Of a stretch of DNA of 64,000 bases, positions 60,207 to 64,000 are shown one piece after another. How positions within the stretch are numbered: the first letter of the stretch is position 1; each line of letters starts with the position of its first letter. The translations under genes and the position numbers were made by a program. The notes beneath the pieces were generated by a model. It had not been told where the DNA came from and did not search any database. It worked only from the letters and a program-made list of their open reading frames with translations. The DNA is taken from the NCBI GenBank assembly GCA_033032175.1, contig CM065323.1:8618001-8682000 (forward strand), written 5' to 3'. The DNA is from Saturnia japonica (Eukaryota > Arthropoda > Insecta > Lepidoptera > Saturniidae).

Positions 60207-61826
60207 TCACGCCTGTAATCCCCGAAGGAGTATGCAAAGGTATAACAAGTATGCCCACTTTTCGTCGAGCTTATCCGTCCCTCATCGTGATAAGGGGCGA
60301 GCCTAAACCGGGCGCAAATTTCAGATTCCGGGCTAATGAAACTTCGGTGAATTAAATATATAAATATTCTAATACTAACGTTCTATTTCAGTGTTTGGTC
60401 TTGAGACCAGAATTTTCCGAGTTACACATAGAAACGTCTAAACCTTCGACATCGGACAATGTGCGTACCCACCTATGATAATAATGTTTAATTTTTTTTT
60501 ATAATATTGAAAGGCAAACAAAGCACTTAATCGATATACTTAGTTACAAGTAAACTAATGTAGTAAATAAACACTAGTAGTAACACTAATAAATGTAAAA
60601 TAAACTAAGTAAGGCCCATGGACATTTGCAAGCTCAGGCACAAAGTGCTATTACTAATGCGTTTCCATCCGTGAGGACTGAAATGTCATGCCTTGTACGG
60701 CAGAAATATTCTGTATTTAATTAAAGTTTTTGTTAATCTATTACATGATACAACAACATACATCTTAAGGTTTTTCATTTCAGGTTACACAACCACAATC
60801 TCCTGCGCGATCGAACTCAGAGATCGGTGATGTCAATATTTCTGATTTGGAATCTGTGTTTGATACGCCGAGAAAGGTCAAACTTAAATCTCAATTACGA
60901 CGAAAACAAATATTTTGTGAACAACATGTTCGACGAATAAACACATTACAACAAAAATACAACAGACTTGCCAAGAAGTACGAATCTTTAAAAAGTATAT
61001 TAAAAAATTAAACTTAATAAAATCTTAACTTACGTTATTTAAGCCGTATTCTATTTATAGTCATCCATGTAAATAAATAAATATTTTTTAATAAATATTT
61101 TTTTTTAGTGTTATGACTATCCCAAAAAGTGGGAAACCGCTTCCGAGCTAGCAACATTATGCGAATGGGAAGTGGGGCAGGTGCGGGACGTACGTATTGT
61201 TTTTGGACACAGTGCAGCGTATGTAATTATTCTTGAACGCGGCTTCTGGTTTTTTCTGTATTCTGAGATCACTACATTGCTGCGGACCAGTTTCGTGGCC
61301 TCATTGTTGCGATCGAAACGCCGCTCACCGATTACGCTCCCACACAAGCCAACAGCATGCATTCCTAAGGATAACAAATGATAATCATAATTTTTGTTTA
61401 GCTCATTTGTTGTCACTAAATTGTGGAATGTTGTGTGAAATCGAGGTTATCGCGCATTCCGACCGCTAGAGAGCGCCAATGTCGCAGCGAGCGAGCAGTA
61501 TTGTTTTTCGACGATTTACTCAATTTTAAAACTATATTTAACACTTGTAACTTCATCATGAGCTTACACGTTCTAAACACTATAGAAACAAAATCTCACA
61601 AGATTCGAATTCAATCATAAAACATTACAAATCGCATTGGAATGTAAAGTTTTGACATGGGGCTCTTACGGGTTAACACTACTCTTTAGAAAACTTACCT
61701 GTCTCGCGGGTCGATCCACGTCGTTTTTCTATTATTGTGGTCAATGAAATACAGTTTTCCGTCAAAGTCCCTCGCGTAATCCCATCCGTCGGGCAAGGGT
61801 ATCTCACCGTTTCGTCTCCTTGGCAT
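20459..61826 (-). CDS. kibra: kibra (WWC family), 5' part of gene, exons 1-3
   Basis: Three exons on the minus strand (61826-61699, 34868-34759, 20553-20459) join in phase to 111 residues; the rest of the gene lies beyond the left edge. Kibra is a cortical scaffold that acts with Merlin and Expanded upstream of the Hippo/Warts kinases. WW1 spans about residues 10-40 (Trp15, Trp37, ending WIDP). WW2 spans about 58-87 (Trp62), with Leu84 where the second Trp would stand; the second WW domain of known KIBRA proteins is also atypical here. The sequence between and after the WW domains ([10 protein letters not shown], then LEDPRLEW and [11 protein letters not shown]) matches the family, where a coiled coil follows. 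Introns 1 and 2 are 26830 and 14205 bp. I identified it by recalled family similarity; C2 and aPKC-binding regions are not in view. Confidence 0.93.
20755..20945 (+). repeat. Dispersed lepidopteran repeat, copy 2
   Basis: Starts near GGCCCGCCTGATGGGAAACG-GTTACCGTAG and ends near CAGTCGGACTGCACC. Same family and orientation as 9135-9345. It starts about 200 bp upstream of kibra exon 3 in the transcript sense. Confidence 0.65.
21940..22265. other. GC-enriched patch in kibra intron 2
   Basis: A locally complex, less AT-rich stretch (for example 22075-22150) amid simple AT-rich intron. No coding frame or repeat family was recognised. A regulatory element is possible. Confidence 0.25.
22781..22984 (+). 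other. Unassigned 67-codon open frame in intron 2
   Basis: The frame opens [20 protein letters not shown] and ends GGRTFSY. I considered a transposase (piggyBac-like) fragment but could not place a signature motif. Composition is close to the surrounding intron and there are no clear splice sites. It is probably chance or a decayed element. Confidence 0.2.
23291..23523 (+). pseudogene. hAT transposase C-terminal dimerisation domain remnant
   Basis: From 23291 the frame reads [20 protein letters not shown] and [13 protein letters not shown], then a stop. The match continues in another frame from 23398 as [20 protein letters not shown] followed by [18 protein letters not shown]. This is the hATC signature (P-W-W, then A-S-ER-FS-G, then R-L and FL-N-L). 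One frameshift near 23385-23398 separates the halves. Upstream DDE and BED zinc-finger parts were not found. Confidence 0.85.
23590..23765. repeat. Dispersed repeat inside the hAT element
   Basis: The block around CGCAAAAACTACTGCACCGA and the following T-rich part resembles sequence often found beside ACTAGCTGTG-type repeats in Lepidoptera (by recall). The small frames over it are not genes. Confidence 0.4.
24513..28211. other. kibra intron 2, featureless AT-rich stretch
   Basis: A less AT-rich patch at 24780-24910 (GGTGGTGGGAGGAGGACATT) may be a LINE relic, but no motif is secure. Nothing else was recognised. Confidence 0.4.
28212..28450 (+). repeat. tRNA-derived SINE, decayed copy of the 37258 family
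   Basis: A box TGACTCGGTTGT (28214-28225), B box GGGTTCGAATA (28257-28267). The body shares TATAGCATGGTGGTAAGC and ATTCAAGTTGAAAATCTGTC with the copy at 37258-37570. Confidence 0.65.
28555..28730 (-). repeat. ACTAGCTGTG-type repeat, reverse copy
   Basis: On the minus strand it starts ACTAGATGGGTACGCGGCGC and passes GCTTGCGTGGACTACAG. It aligns with 37655-37845 through ACCAAGTATATAAGGAGTA and CTATCCAGTAGTTA. Confidence 0.6.
29325..29450 (+). repeat. ACTAGCTGTG-type repeat, internal part
   Basis: Shares AAGGACCAAGTATCCAAGGA-GTA and TATCCAGTAGTATTAC with the 37655 copy; the ACTAGCTGTG end itself is missing. Confidence 0.5.
30092..30250 (+). repeat. Insect dispersed repeat
   Basis: CTGACTTCAAAAAAGGAAGG followed by ATTATCAATTCGGTTGTATT and TATCTCCGTCATTTATTAACCG resembles a repeat widely scattered in lepidopteran genomes (by recall). 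The frames over it are accidental. Confidence 0.5.
31905..32060 (-). pseudogene. RTE-like LINE C-terminal fragment
   Basis: In plus orientation the segment containing CATTCACTGCTGAACATGGA-CCTCC and GTTCCCGCAACATTCACC matches the reversed C-terminus of RTE-like LINEs. On the minus strand one reads [11 protein letters not shown] then LWRSIEGG and SAVNE, with gaps. About 150 bp remain. Confidence 0.55.
32061..34758. other. kibra intron 2, AT-rich
   Basis: No gene, repeat or RNA recognised between the RTE fragment and exon 2. Confidence 0.45.
34759..34868 (-). CDS. kibra: kibra exon 2 (linker and most of WW domain 2)
   Basis: The acceptor is ...TTGTTTCAG before ATACACAAAG and the donor is GTGAGT. 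One base completes Arg43, 36 codons follow, and one base (C) starts Gln80. The peptide runs from [16 protein letters not shown] to the WW2 core GWEEAYDP and YYINHVN. The linker between the WW domains is strongly family-like. The exon is isolated by 26.8 kb of intron on one side and 14.2 kb on the other. Confidence 0.94.
34869..36151. other. kibra intron 1, 3' end, AT-rich
   Basis: Contains the exon 2 acceptor region and no other recognised feature. Confidence 0.5.
36152..36216. other. Small GC-rich island in kibra intron 1
   Basis: GCAGGAGCTCACGCGCGTCG followed by GGGCGTGGTGTGGCGGCGCC stands out sharply from AT-rich intron, 1.3 kb upstream of exon 2. Neither strand gives a family-like peptide. 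It may be a regulatory site or a non-coding alternative exon. Confidence 0.35.
36778..37072. other. GC-balanced block in kibra intron 1
   Basis: Contains GCGTGCGTATGCGCATCC, the palindrome GTGACCCGTGTCAC (37021-37034) and GCAACAATGTTGCTGTTGC (36938-36957). An open minus-strand frame of 97 codons crosses it but shows no motif. An old repeat or regulatory block. Confidence 0.35.
37258..37570 (+). repeat. tRNA-derived SINE
   Basis: A box TGGCTCAGTTGG (37260-37271) and B box AGTTCGAATCC (37304-37314) with normal tRNA spacing. The body includes CCATAGCATGGTGGTAGGGC and ATTCAAGTAGAAAATC, and runs to about 37570, where a T-run follows. It is better preserved than its relative at 28212. Confidence 0.75.
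37655..37845 (+). repeat. ACTAGCTGTG-type lepidopteran repeat
   Basis: ACTAGCTGTGCCCGTGGCTT then CGCTCGCGTAGACGACAG, continuing through AAGGACCAAGTACATAAG and TTTCCAGTAGTTTACTG. A highly dispersed family in Lepidoptera by recall; its class is uncertain. Confidence 0.65.
38055..39465. mobile_element. TIR element with GGGGCCC ends
   Basis: GGGGCCCGATTCTGCT (38055-38070) pairs with the reverse complement of 39450-39465 (14/16). Further in, GTGTCGATAG on the left and a TATCGACACAC counterpart on the right extend a decayed inverted repeat. Another repeat (38626-38872) is nested inside. The 111-codon frame over the left end shows no protein motif and overlaps the TIR. Confidence 0.5.
38626..38872. 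repeat. Nested repeat with internal inverted motif
   Basis: Contains ACGTGACAACGTCTTATAA (38659-38677) and the inverted ATAAAGTCGTTGTCACGT (38815-38832), then ACTTTCGCCCGTATACCGAC-TTTACAGGCAACCC. It is GC-rich against the intron background and resembles a common lepidopteran repeat by recall. Confidence 0.5.
40215..40289 (+). pseudogene. Possible THAP-domain start fragment
   Basis: A 24-codon frame reads [19 protein letters not shown] then FWRFL-stop. M-x(3)-C-x(4)-C followed by an FWRF-like motif in place of F-x-F-P resembles the beginning of THAP domains. It ends before the second zinc pair, and no donor site follows. It could be a decayed N-terminus of another P-like or THAP element, or chance. 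Confidence 0.3.
40362..40611 (+). pseudogene. C-terminal end of a second lepidopteran LINE
   Basis: The frame reads [39 protein letters not shown] and then VCGRR-stop, followed by a short 3' UTR ending in A-rich sequence at 40611. The FLPRT..LWN.LP..VFP.RYD...FK signature closes many insect LINE proteins, and the GRQR..GV..V.GRR tail is common in Lepidoptera. It is truncated at about 70 codons and differs from the LINE starting at 41064, being a separate insertion. Confidence 0.75.
41064..42470 (+). pseudogene. Jockey/CR1-type LINE reverse transcriptase, decayed
   Basis: The reading starts near [20 protein letters not shown] followed by PDGIPA. It continues through PVPKKG...[10 protein letters not shown], the [12 protein letters not shown] motif A (Asp at 41543-41545), [20 protein letters not shown] (motif B) and the catalytic YADD (41791-41802), then [11 protein letters not shown] and the C-terminal [15 protein letters not shown]. 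Stops interrupt it near 41286 and 41400, and a frameshift lies just before YADD. It is 5'-truncated with no endonuclease domain. The active-site Asp residues survive although the frame is broken. Confidence 0.85.
42615..43330 (+). pseudogene. Tc1-family transposase, decayed (copy A)
   Basis: [40 protein letters not shown] and [10 protein letters not shown] make up the helix-turn-helix paired-like domain. After a T-run and rearranged bases (42794-42890) the match resumes as [20 protein letters not shown]. It continues with [37 protein letters not shown] and then DGRVKV-stop. The first catalytic Asp (43159-43161) is present, the following E is K, a stop replaces the expected Trp at about 43207, and the remaining D and E residues are missing. 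It is inactive. Recognisable TIRs were not found. Confidence 0.83.
43340..44525. other. kibra intron 1 between Tc1 copy A and P-like copy 1
   Basis: Mostly AT-rich. A GC-balanced part at 44100-44280 has the inverted pair GTGAGACTGT (44117-44126) and ACAGTCTCAT (44153-44162), a possible small foldback. Short minus-strand frames here have no signature. Confidence 0.4.
44534..44563 (+). repeat. Left TIR of P-like copy 1
   Basis: Starts CTCAGAATACAGAACAAACC. It pairs with 46514-46543 with one mismatch in 30 and is preceded by the duplicated 8-mer TCTCAAAT. Confidence 0.93.
44691..46049 (+). CDS. THAP zinc-finger / coiled-coil protein encoded by P-like copy 1
   Basis: Four exons (44691-44767, 44951-45131, 45421-45489, 45789-46049) with consensus donors and acceptors give 195 residues. 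The THAP domain is N-terminal: MPSCVVPTC supplies Cys4 and Cys9, F-P-A starts the conserved FP motif at residue 27, Trp34 follows, and LCSIHF supplies the Cys and His of the second zinc pair. Family members use such domains to bind transposon ends. After a Ser/Pro-rich linker, the last 60 residues are basic and heptad-like ([20 protein letters not shown]...), a likely dimerising coiled coil. The RNase-H-like and GTP-binding transposase regions are absent. Inference: a P-type repressor or binding protein rather than an active transposase. Expression is unproven. Confidence 0.82.
45234..45382. repeat. Lepidopteran interspersed repeat nested in THAP intron 2 (copy 1)
   Basis: The block from GCTCACGCCTGTAATCCCCG to the sequence ending CTTCGGTGAATT looks like a widespread lepidopteran retroelement tail, by recall. 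The same block sits at the same place in P-like copy 2, so it was in their common ancestor. Confidence 0.6.
46117..46290 (+). pseudogene. Remnant resembling a P-type transposase C-terminus (copy 1)
   Basis: The open frame 46042-46290 is shifted by +1 against the THAP frame. From about 46117 it reads [20 protein letters not shown] and continues with [13 protein letters not shown] and KKLTQQKG, ending at TAA 46288-46290. A basic tail with an [12 protein letters not shown] core is, from memory, typical of C-termini of THAP/P-type transposases. Its position right after the coiled coil suggests that an internal deletion removed the catalytic core and joined the ends out of frame. Without a database search the homology remains an inference. 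Confidence 0.5.
46514..46543 (-). repeat. Right TIR of P-like copy 1
   Basis: Reverse complement of the left TIR; followed directly by the second TCTCAAAT (46544-46551). Confidence 0.93.
46787..46826 (+). other. Candidate first coding exon of an unidentified gene
   Basis: ATG in good insect context (AACA before ATG) opens [14 protein letters not shown], containing C-x2-C, and stops at a consensus donor GTAAGTG (from 46827). A TATA box (TATAAATA, 46597-46604) lies 183 bp upstream and the leader is GC-balanced. No continuing exon was recognised downstream, so this may be chance, part of a decayed element, or the start of a nested gene in kibra intron 1. Confidence 0.25.
47110..49960. other. 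kibra intron 1, no recognised gene
   Basis: AT-rich with GC-balanced patches at 48040-48250 (GACGGACGGACGGACAGCGT and CGCCGCCAGTCGGCGCG) that may be regulatory. An open frame at 49705-49962 has no identifiable family. Confidence 0.4.
50126..50912 (-). mobile_element. RTE-like LINE, 5'-truncated, inserted in the foldback arm
   Basis: The boundaries are set by comparing the left arm with its uninterrupted partner. The arm breaks at GTGTGTTATT (50125) and resumes at ACAATGTAAAAATTCTT; a short repeat close to TTATT flanks the insertion. The low-coordinate end is A/T-rich (AAATAAATAATAAAATAAAT), fitting the 3' tail of a minus-strand element. The coding remnant is listed separately. Confidence 0.65.
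50269..50690 (-). pseudogene. C-terminal part of an RTE-like endonuclease/reverse transcriptase
   Basis: The minus-strand frame contains [20 protein letters not shown], then [14 protein letters not shown], a stop, [18 protein letters not shown], then [15 protein letters not shown] and WHSLEEAFT before the terminal stop. The DRIRN..I, WRW.GHV.R..D.RW and RGR...RW.D series is typical of the extreme C-terminus of RTE-clade LINE proteins of insects. The reverse transcriptase core is absent (5' truncation). Confidence 0.75.
52053..53664. other. kibra intron 1, no recognised gene
   Basis: A more complex stretch at 52250-52500 (including CAGTCGAGCCAGTCGAGTAC, a short tandem duplication) stands out from AT-rich sequence. 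Confidence 0.4.
53665..53820. other. CpG-rich block in kibra intron 1
   Basis: GGTGGCGCGGCGTCGACGCG and, 100 bp later, TTTCGCGTCCGCTCGCTGAT are unusual for this intron. No coding frame. Candidate enhancer or alternative promoter. Confidence 0.35.
54350..54658 (+). other. Unassigned 102-codon open frame
   Basis: Starts [20 protein letters not shown], rich in His/Ser/Thr, with no membrane segment or known motif. It lies in kibra intron 1 without flanking splice signals I can defend. It is less AT-rich than its surroundings. Real coding status is doubtful. Confidence 0.2.
54890..54937. repeat. AT-rich palindromic cluster
   Basis: ACTATAGCTAACTATAGTAT with its mirror ATAACTATAGTATAGTA forms a short hairpin-prone block of ACTATAGT motifs. 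Confidence 0.6.
55799..55900. repeat. GT-rich microsatellite, imperfect
   Basis: About 100 bp of GTGTGT/GCGTGT units with interruptions. Open frames across it are artefacts of the repeat. Confidence 0.9.
56100..57450 (-). pseudogene. Minus-strand LINE reverse transcriptase, decayed
   Basis: Reading from about 57450 downward: [29 protein letters not shown] (motif A) with [20 protein letters not shown], a decayed motif B, and [17 protein letters not shown] (motif C as FTDD, 56983-57012). The C-terminus reads [20 protein letters not shown] around 56290-56330. The order and spacing are those of a non-LTR reverse transcriptase. Stops and frameshifts are frequent, and it is 5'-truncated. It is a different family from the LINE at 41064. 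Confidence 0.8.
57507..58312 (+). pseudogene. Tc1-family transposase, decayed (copy B)
   Basis: It starts with GTG where relatives have [23 protein letters not shown], then two stops, then [20 protein letters not shown]. Further on come [11 protein letters not shown], a frameshift, [38 protein letters not shown] (first Asp at 57937-57939) and [15 protein letters not shown]. The DN before ARPHTA, including the second catalytic Asp, is replaced by FF (58190-58195). The third catalytic Glu in SPDLKPIxSVWD is Gln (CAG at 58287-58289). All parts run in the plus direction. A clear dead relative of copy A. Confidence 0.85.
59160..59400. other. CpG-rich block next to P-like copy 2
   Basis: GTCGGCGGCGCGGCGGAGGC and GCGACCATCGCCGCAGGCCT make this the second most CpG-rich stretch after the kibra promoter. 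An open 131-codon plus frame (59160-59555) runs through it into the transposon TIR; it is Arg/Gly-rich at first and shows no family signature, so I do not call it a gene. Possible downstream promoter or regulatory island of kibra. Confidence 0.35.
59484..59513 (+). repeat. Left TIR of P-like copy 2
   Basis: Starts CTCAGAATACAGAAAAAACC and follows ATCACTAC. It differs from the copy 1 left TIR at one base. Confidence 0.92.
59641..61011 (+). CDS. THAP / coiled-coil protein of P-like copy 2, first zinc ligand lost
   Basis: Exons 59641-59717, 59901-60081, 60392-60460 and 60784-61011 keep the same boundaries and phases as copy 1 and give 184 residues. The start reads [12 protein letters not shown] to TTT replaces the first zinc-binding Cys4 with Phe, which should break the C2CH zinc site. 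The second pair (LCSIHF) and the coiled-coil region are intact. The protein stops at ...SILKN, 11 residues earlier than copy 1, because of the 266-bp deletion. The frame is otherwise open. It could still dimerise through the coiled coil, but DNA binding is doubtful. Confidence 0.75.
60171..60204. repeat. (AT)n microsatellite in P-like copy 2
   Basis: About 17 AT units; the matching site in copy 1 (about 45224-45233) has only about five. Confidence 0.9.
60205..60353. repeat. Lepidopteran interspersed repeat nested in THAP intron 2 (copy 2)
   Basis: Same block and position as 45234-45382 in copy 1, preceded here by an expanded AT repeat. Confidence 0.6.
61238..61267 (-). repeat. Right TIR of P-like copy 2
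   Basis: Ends TTTTTTCTGTATTCTGAG and is followed by the second ATCACTAC. Confidence 0.92.
61699..61826 (-). CDS. kibra: kibra exon 1 (start codon, WW domain 1)
   Basis: The ATG is at 61826-61824, with A at -3, and opens [15 protein letters not shown]. The exon encodes 42 residues plus two bases (AG) of the split Arg43 codon, then a consensus GTAAGT donor. The whole first WW domain is here: Trp15, the aromatic pair Tyr26-Phe27, His30 and Trp37-Ile-Asp-Pro. This ATG is preferred because the family also starts a few residues before WW1 with a basic MPR-type leader. Out-of-frame upstream ATGs are annotated separately. Confidence 0.94.
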
Positions 61827-61880
61827 ATTTCACTGATTAAATCCATTCAAACGAATAATGAAGCAAAGCACACTCGCGAA

Positions 61881-61910
61881 CTAGCTACACGGCCATGTTG
61901 AATACCTCAT
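61881..61910 (-). other. Short upstream ORF in the kibra leader (9 codons plus stop)
   Basis: ATG at 61910 opens nine codons ending in TAG at 61883-61881. A second ATG at 61896 opens a three-codon ORF (ATG GCC GTG TAG) inside it in another frame. A third ATG at 61846 is out of frame with kibra and has no stop before the exon 1 donor. If transcription starts upstream of 61910, these would lower kibra translation; a start downstream would exclude them. Confidence 0.4.
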
Positions 61911-61919
61911 TACGAGGTG

Positions 61920-61927
61920 TGACGTCA
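61920..61927. promoter_or_regulatory. CRE (TGACGTCA)
   Basis: Perfect 8-bp CREB/ATF consensus palindrome, 94 bp upstream of the kibra ATG. Confidence 0.55.
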
Positions 61928-61938
61928 CGCGGGATCGG

Positions 61939-61949
61939 CCAATGGCGGC
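61939..61949 (+). promoter_or_regulatory. CCAAT box overlapping YY1/Pho-like ATGGCGGC
   Basis: CCAATGGCGGC combines an NF-Y CCAAT core with the ATGGCGGC core bound by YY1/Pleiohomeotic. It is in reverse orientation relative to kibra, which is acceptable for both factors. It lies 12 bp upstream of the CRE. Confidence 0.45.
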
Positions 61950-62235
61950 GAAGGGCCTCCACGATGGAATGCGGCGCGTACGCGAACACACGAAGCGGTT
62001 CCGCACGTCACTTTACCGACAGCAAATATACAAGCGACCGCACCACGCGAACCCGCGGTGCTGACTGAACCCCACCGCCTTGCCGCCACGTTATCACCGC
62101 ACATGATAATATTCACTACCAGCAGCAAGCACCTACTGTCTAAATGCATTCCTCGACCACCTAATGTTTACATTACATGGTCTACTAGCGACTGACGCTA
62201 TGTACGGCGCGGCGCGGACACTGCGAAACCAACTG

Positions 62236-62851
62236 GCAATGTAAGCAAAAAGTAGGTAGTTACATACCCATTCAATCTATTTACGATACCGCTGTATAAA
62301 TACGTATATATATGAGTGTTTATGTACAGTGCGCATTCCACAGCGTATATATATAACATACATACAAATAGCAGACACTTATATATTTAGTTAAATGTCT
62401 GATTTGTTTAAACTTGTCGTGTTAAAAGATAAAAAATAGTTAATATCCAATGTGAAAATAACTATAGGCACATATAACATTTTGTCATGAATAATTAAAA
62501 TCGAGTCCTTTTACATAGAAGTTAGAACATATTACAGTATCACCGACGATAAATGGCAGTGCAGCACATTGGCTAAGGCTGTGATCGAAAAATATTCCAT
62601 CAAATAAGTTTAAATATTTATTGGGATTAAATCAATCAACTCTCTGTGACGTCCGTCATAAACTTGATGATGTTCATTATGTTCTGATAGAATGTGTCTA
62701 GTCCGCACCAATCAGGAAAACGTGAAGTGCTTTTAATAGGAACAAACTAGACGTTGGAATATGTAATTTAGATTATTAGATCGTTTGATGAGTCGATTAA
62801 GGTGATCAAAATAATTGCATTTTACTTTTAATCCTACTAAATATATATACA
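62236..62851. other. Upstream flank of kibra
   Basis: AT-rich intergenic sequence with no recognised gene before the Tc1-like remnant. The neighbouring gene lies outside the window. Confidence 0.45.
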
Positions 62852-63361
62852 GCGCTAGTCATATAATTAGAAACACTTCTTATGAACAAAGAAAGTATAA
62901 CTTCAACGTACAAATGTTCGTAAAAAATGTACACATTCAATTATTAATAATCATGCAATAATATAGCCACTCAAATAAAAAACTCATTAAATGCATAAAA
63001 TATAAAACATATCTTACTTTTAATTACAAAATGAGTCTTACACATGTAGGAGTTTATTTTCTGTTACTAGCCGCTTGGACGCCTAATTAGAAACATTTAA
63101 AAAAAACATCCATAGCTCGTTATTTTTTTTAATTTGGAGAATAACATTTCTTTCTTGGCTTTTTCTATTATTTTGGCGGCAATTCAAAATATAATCTGAA
63201 TTTTATTTTGTTCAAAATGGCAAAAATTAAAGTTGTAACGCATCAACTAGGCAAATAATTGTCAATTTACATATAGATCATAAGTGGGCGCACAGAAGAT
63301 TAGCTGAGCATTTAAATTGTTCTGTTAAAAAAGTTTTTAATCATAGCGATATTATCTAAAA
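62852..63361 (+). mobile_element. Tc1/mariner-like remnant, 5' end only (copy C)
   Basis: A TATATATA run is followed by CAGCGCTAGTCATATAATTA-GAAACAC, a CAGTGC-type terminus of Tc1/mariner elements; ATTAGAAACA recurs at 63085-63094. A start MAKIKVV at 63218 is followed, after a frameshift, by RQIIVNLHIDHKWAHRRLAE then HLNCSVKKV, a helix-turn-helix-like segment. The catalytic region and right end are absent. Confidence 0.5.
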
Positions 63362-63827
63362 GACAAAGGCATACAAACATTTTCAGTTTTGCAATTCTCC
63401 TTCTACGTACGAGTAGACGTACGTGGTACGAAAAGCTAAGCTTATTTAATAACTTTATTTTTATAAACCGTTATTTTCCAGTGAATAATAACACGCTATA
63501 GTTTATCAGTTTAGTGCAATTTAATAAACATTGTGTAAAAACACCAAACAATGACATGTATCGTAGAAATGTAGATAAAATATATATTCTTAGTTATTTA
63601 AACATTTATAAAGAACATTAAAATGTATCCAACAATATTTAAAAATAATAATAAAAGCCCGGCCTTGAATTTTTAATATACCTACGTGCTTATAGAAAAT
63701 ATACTAAAGTTTGATGATAATTATAAAATCAATTTTAAAAGTAATCTAAACCATGCCGTACAGATCCATCTATGAATAATGTTGGAAAATAAAAATACTT
63801 ACGTTTTCTTTCATTGATTTTATTAAA

Positions 63828-64000
63828 AACTAGCTGTGCCCGTGGCTTCGCTCACGTAGACTACAGAATGCCCACGCGAATTTTGCTTCCCCGCTCCAGT
63901 CTATTTTAAAGACAAAAATGCTAATTGTGGGTGTTCCTTAGAAGATAAACGTATACTCTCCCGGACATTTTTGTAGGTCTTTTTAATGCCTATAATTATA
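63828..64000 (+). repeat. ACTAGCTGTG-type repeat, running off the window end
   Basis: ACTAGCTGTGCCCGTGGCTT and CGCTCACGTAGACTACAG are almost identical to the 37655 copy, but the interior (CGAATTTTGCTTCCCCGCTC) differs. Confidence 0.6.

Larger units (their letters stand above)
59484..61267 (+). mobile_element. P-element-like transposon, copy 2 (shorter, internally deleted)
   Basis: A 1784-bp element with the same 30-bp TIRs (59484-59513 and 61238-61267) and a perfect, different 8-bp target duplication ATCACTAC (59476-59483 and 61268-61275). The interior is nearly identical to copy 1, introns included, so it spread as DNA rather than by retroposition. Relative to copy 1 it lacks 266 bp (46019-46284 of copy 1), has a long AT repeat at 60171-60204 and has about 20 extra bases near 60597-60620. 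It lies 431 bp downstream of the kibra exon 1 donor, antisense to kibra. Confidence 0.92.
61827..62235 (-). promoter_or_regulatory. kibra 5' UTR and probable CpG-rich promoter
   Basis: This is the most GC- and CpG-rich block in the window and lies immediately upstream of the kibra start codon. It contains a palindromic CRE, a CCAAT box and a YY1-like site. No TATA box at a useful distance was seen, which fits a dispersed housekeeping-type promoter. The transcription start cannot be set from sequence alone. The 62160-62235 end (GGCGCGGCGCGG) could belong to the promoter or to an unannotated non-coding first exon. Confidence 0.6.

Noticed and set aside
1..64000. CRISPR array, bacterial operon or phage content
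   Set aside because: No regularly spaced direct repeats and no long compact genes; the spliced exons and repeats are eukaryotic.

Overview
This is AT-rich, repeat-dense eukaryotic DNA, most likely from a moth or butterfly. The evidence is spliceosomal GT/AG introns, insect-type tRNA-derived SINEs, Jockey/CR1- and RTE-like LINE remnants, Tc1, hAT and P-like DNA transposons, and several copies of the repeat starting ACTAGCTGTGCCCGTGGCTT that is common in Lepidoptera. Nothing bacterial, viral or CRISPR-like was seen.

The only host gene I can identify is the 5' part of kibra (WWC family, Hippo pathway) on the minus strand. Three coding exons at 61699-61826, 34759-34868 and 20459-20553 splice in phase into 111 residues holding two WW domains. 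The second WW domain has Leu in place of its second Trp. Intron 1 is 26.8 kb, intron 2 is 14.2 kb, and intron 3 runs off the left edge (>20.4 kb). The GC-rich stretch 61918-62235, with a CRE, a CCAAT box and a YY1-like site, is the probable promoter/5' UTR. Nearly everything else is intron filled with mobile elements.

The most notable content is a pair of P-element-like transposons (44534-46543 and 59484-61267). Both have 30-bp terminal inverted repeats starting CTCAGAATACAGAA and perfect 8-bp target duplications (TCTCAAAT and ATCACTAC). Each carries a four-exon gene for a THAP zinc-finger/coiled-coil protein with no transposase catalytic core. Copy 1 keeps a short out-of-frame remnant resembling a transposase C-terminus, and copy 2 has lost that piece and its first zinc-binding Cys. 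This arrangement is reminiscent of internally deleted, repressor-type P elements. Copy 2 sits about 430 bp inside kibra intron 1.

Layout: 1-2 kb, intron 3 with paired palindromes and a SINE. 2-7 kb, a 2.5-kb tandem duplication whose second unit appears interleaved with sequence from about 500-600 bp further along, probably an assembly artefact. 7-20 kb, AT-rich intron with SINEs, a MITE and LINE tails. 20-35 kb, intron 2 with a precisely delimited hAT element (23160-24504, TSD ATAAAAAT) holding a transposase C-terminal remnant. 35-62 kb, intron 1 with a tRNA-SINE, a TIR element with a nested repeat, LINE and Tc1 remnants, P copy 1, a 2.1-kb foldback element interrupted by an RTE-like LINE, a minus-strand LINE, a second Tc1 and P copy 2. 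62-64 kb, upstream flank with a third Tc1/mariner remnant and another ACTAGCTGTG repeat.
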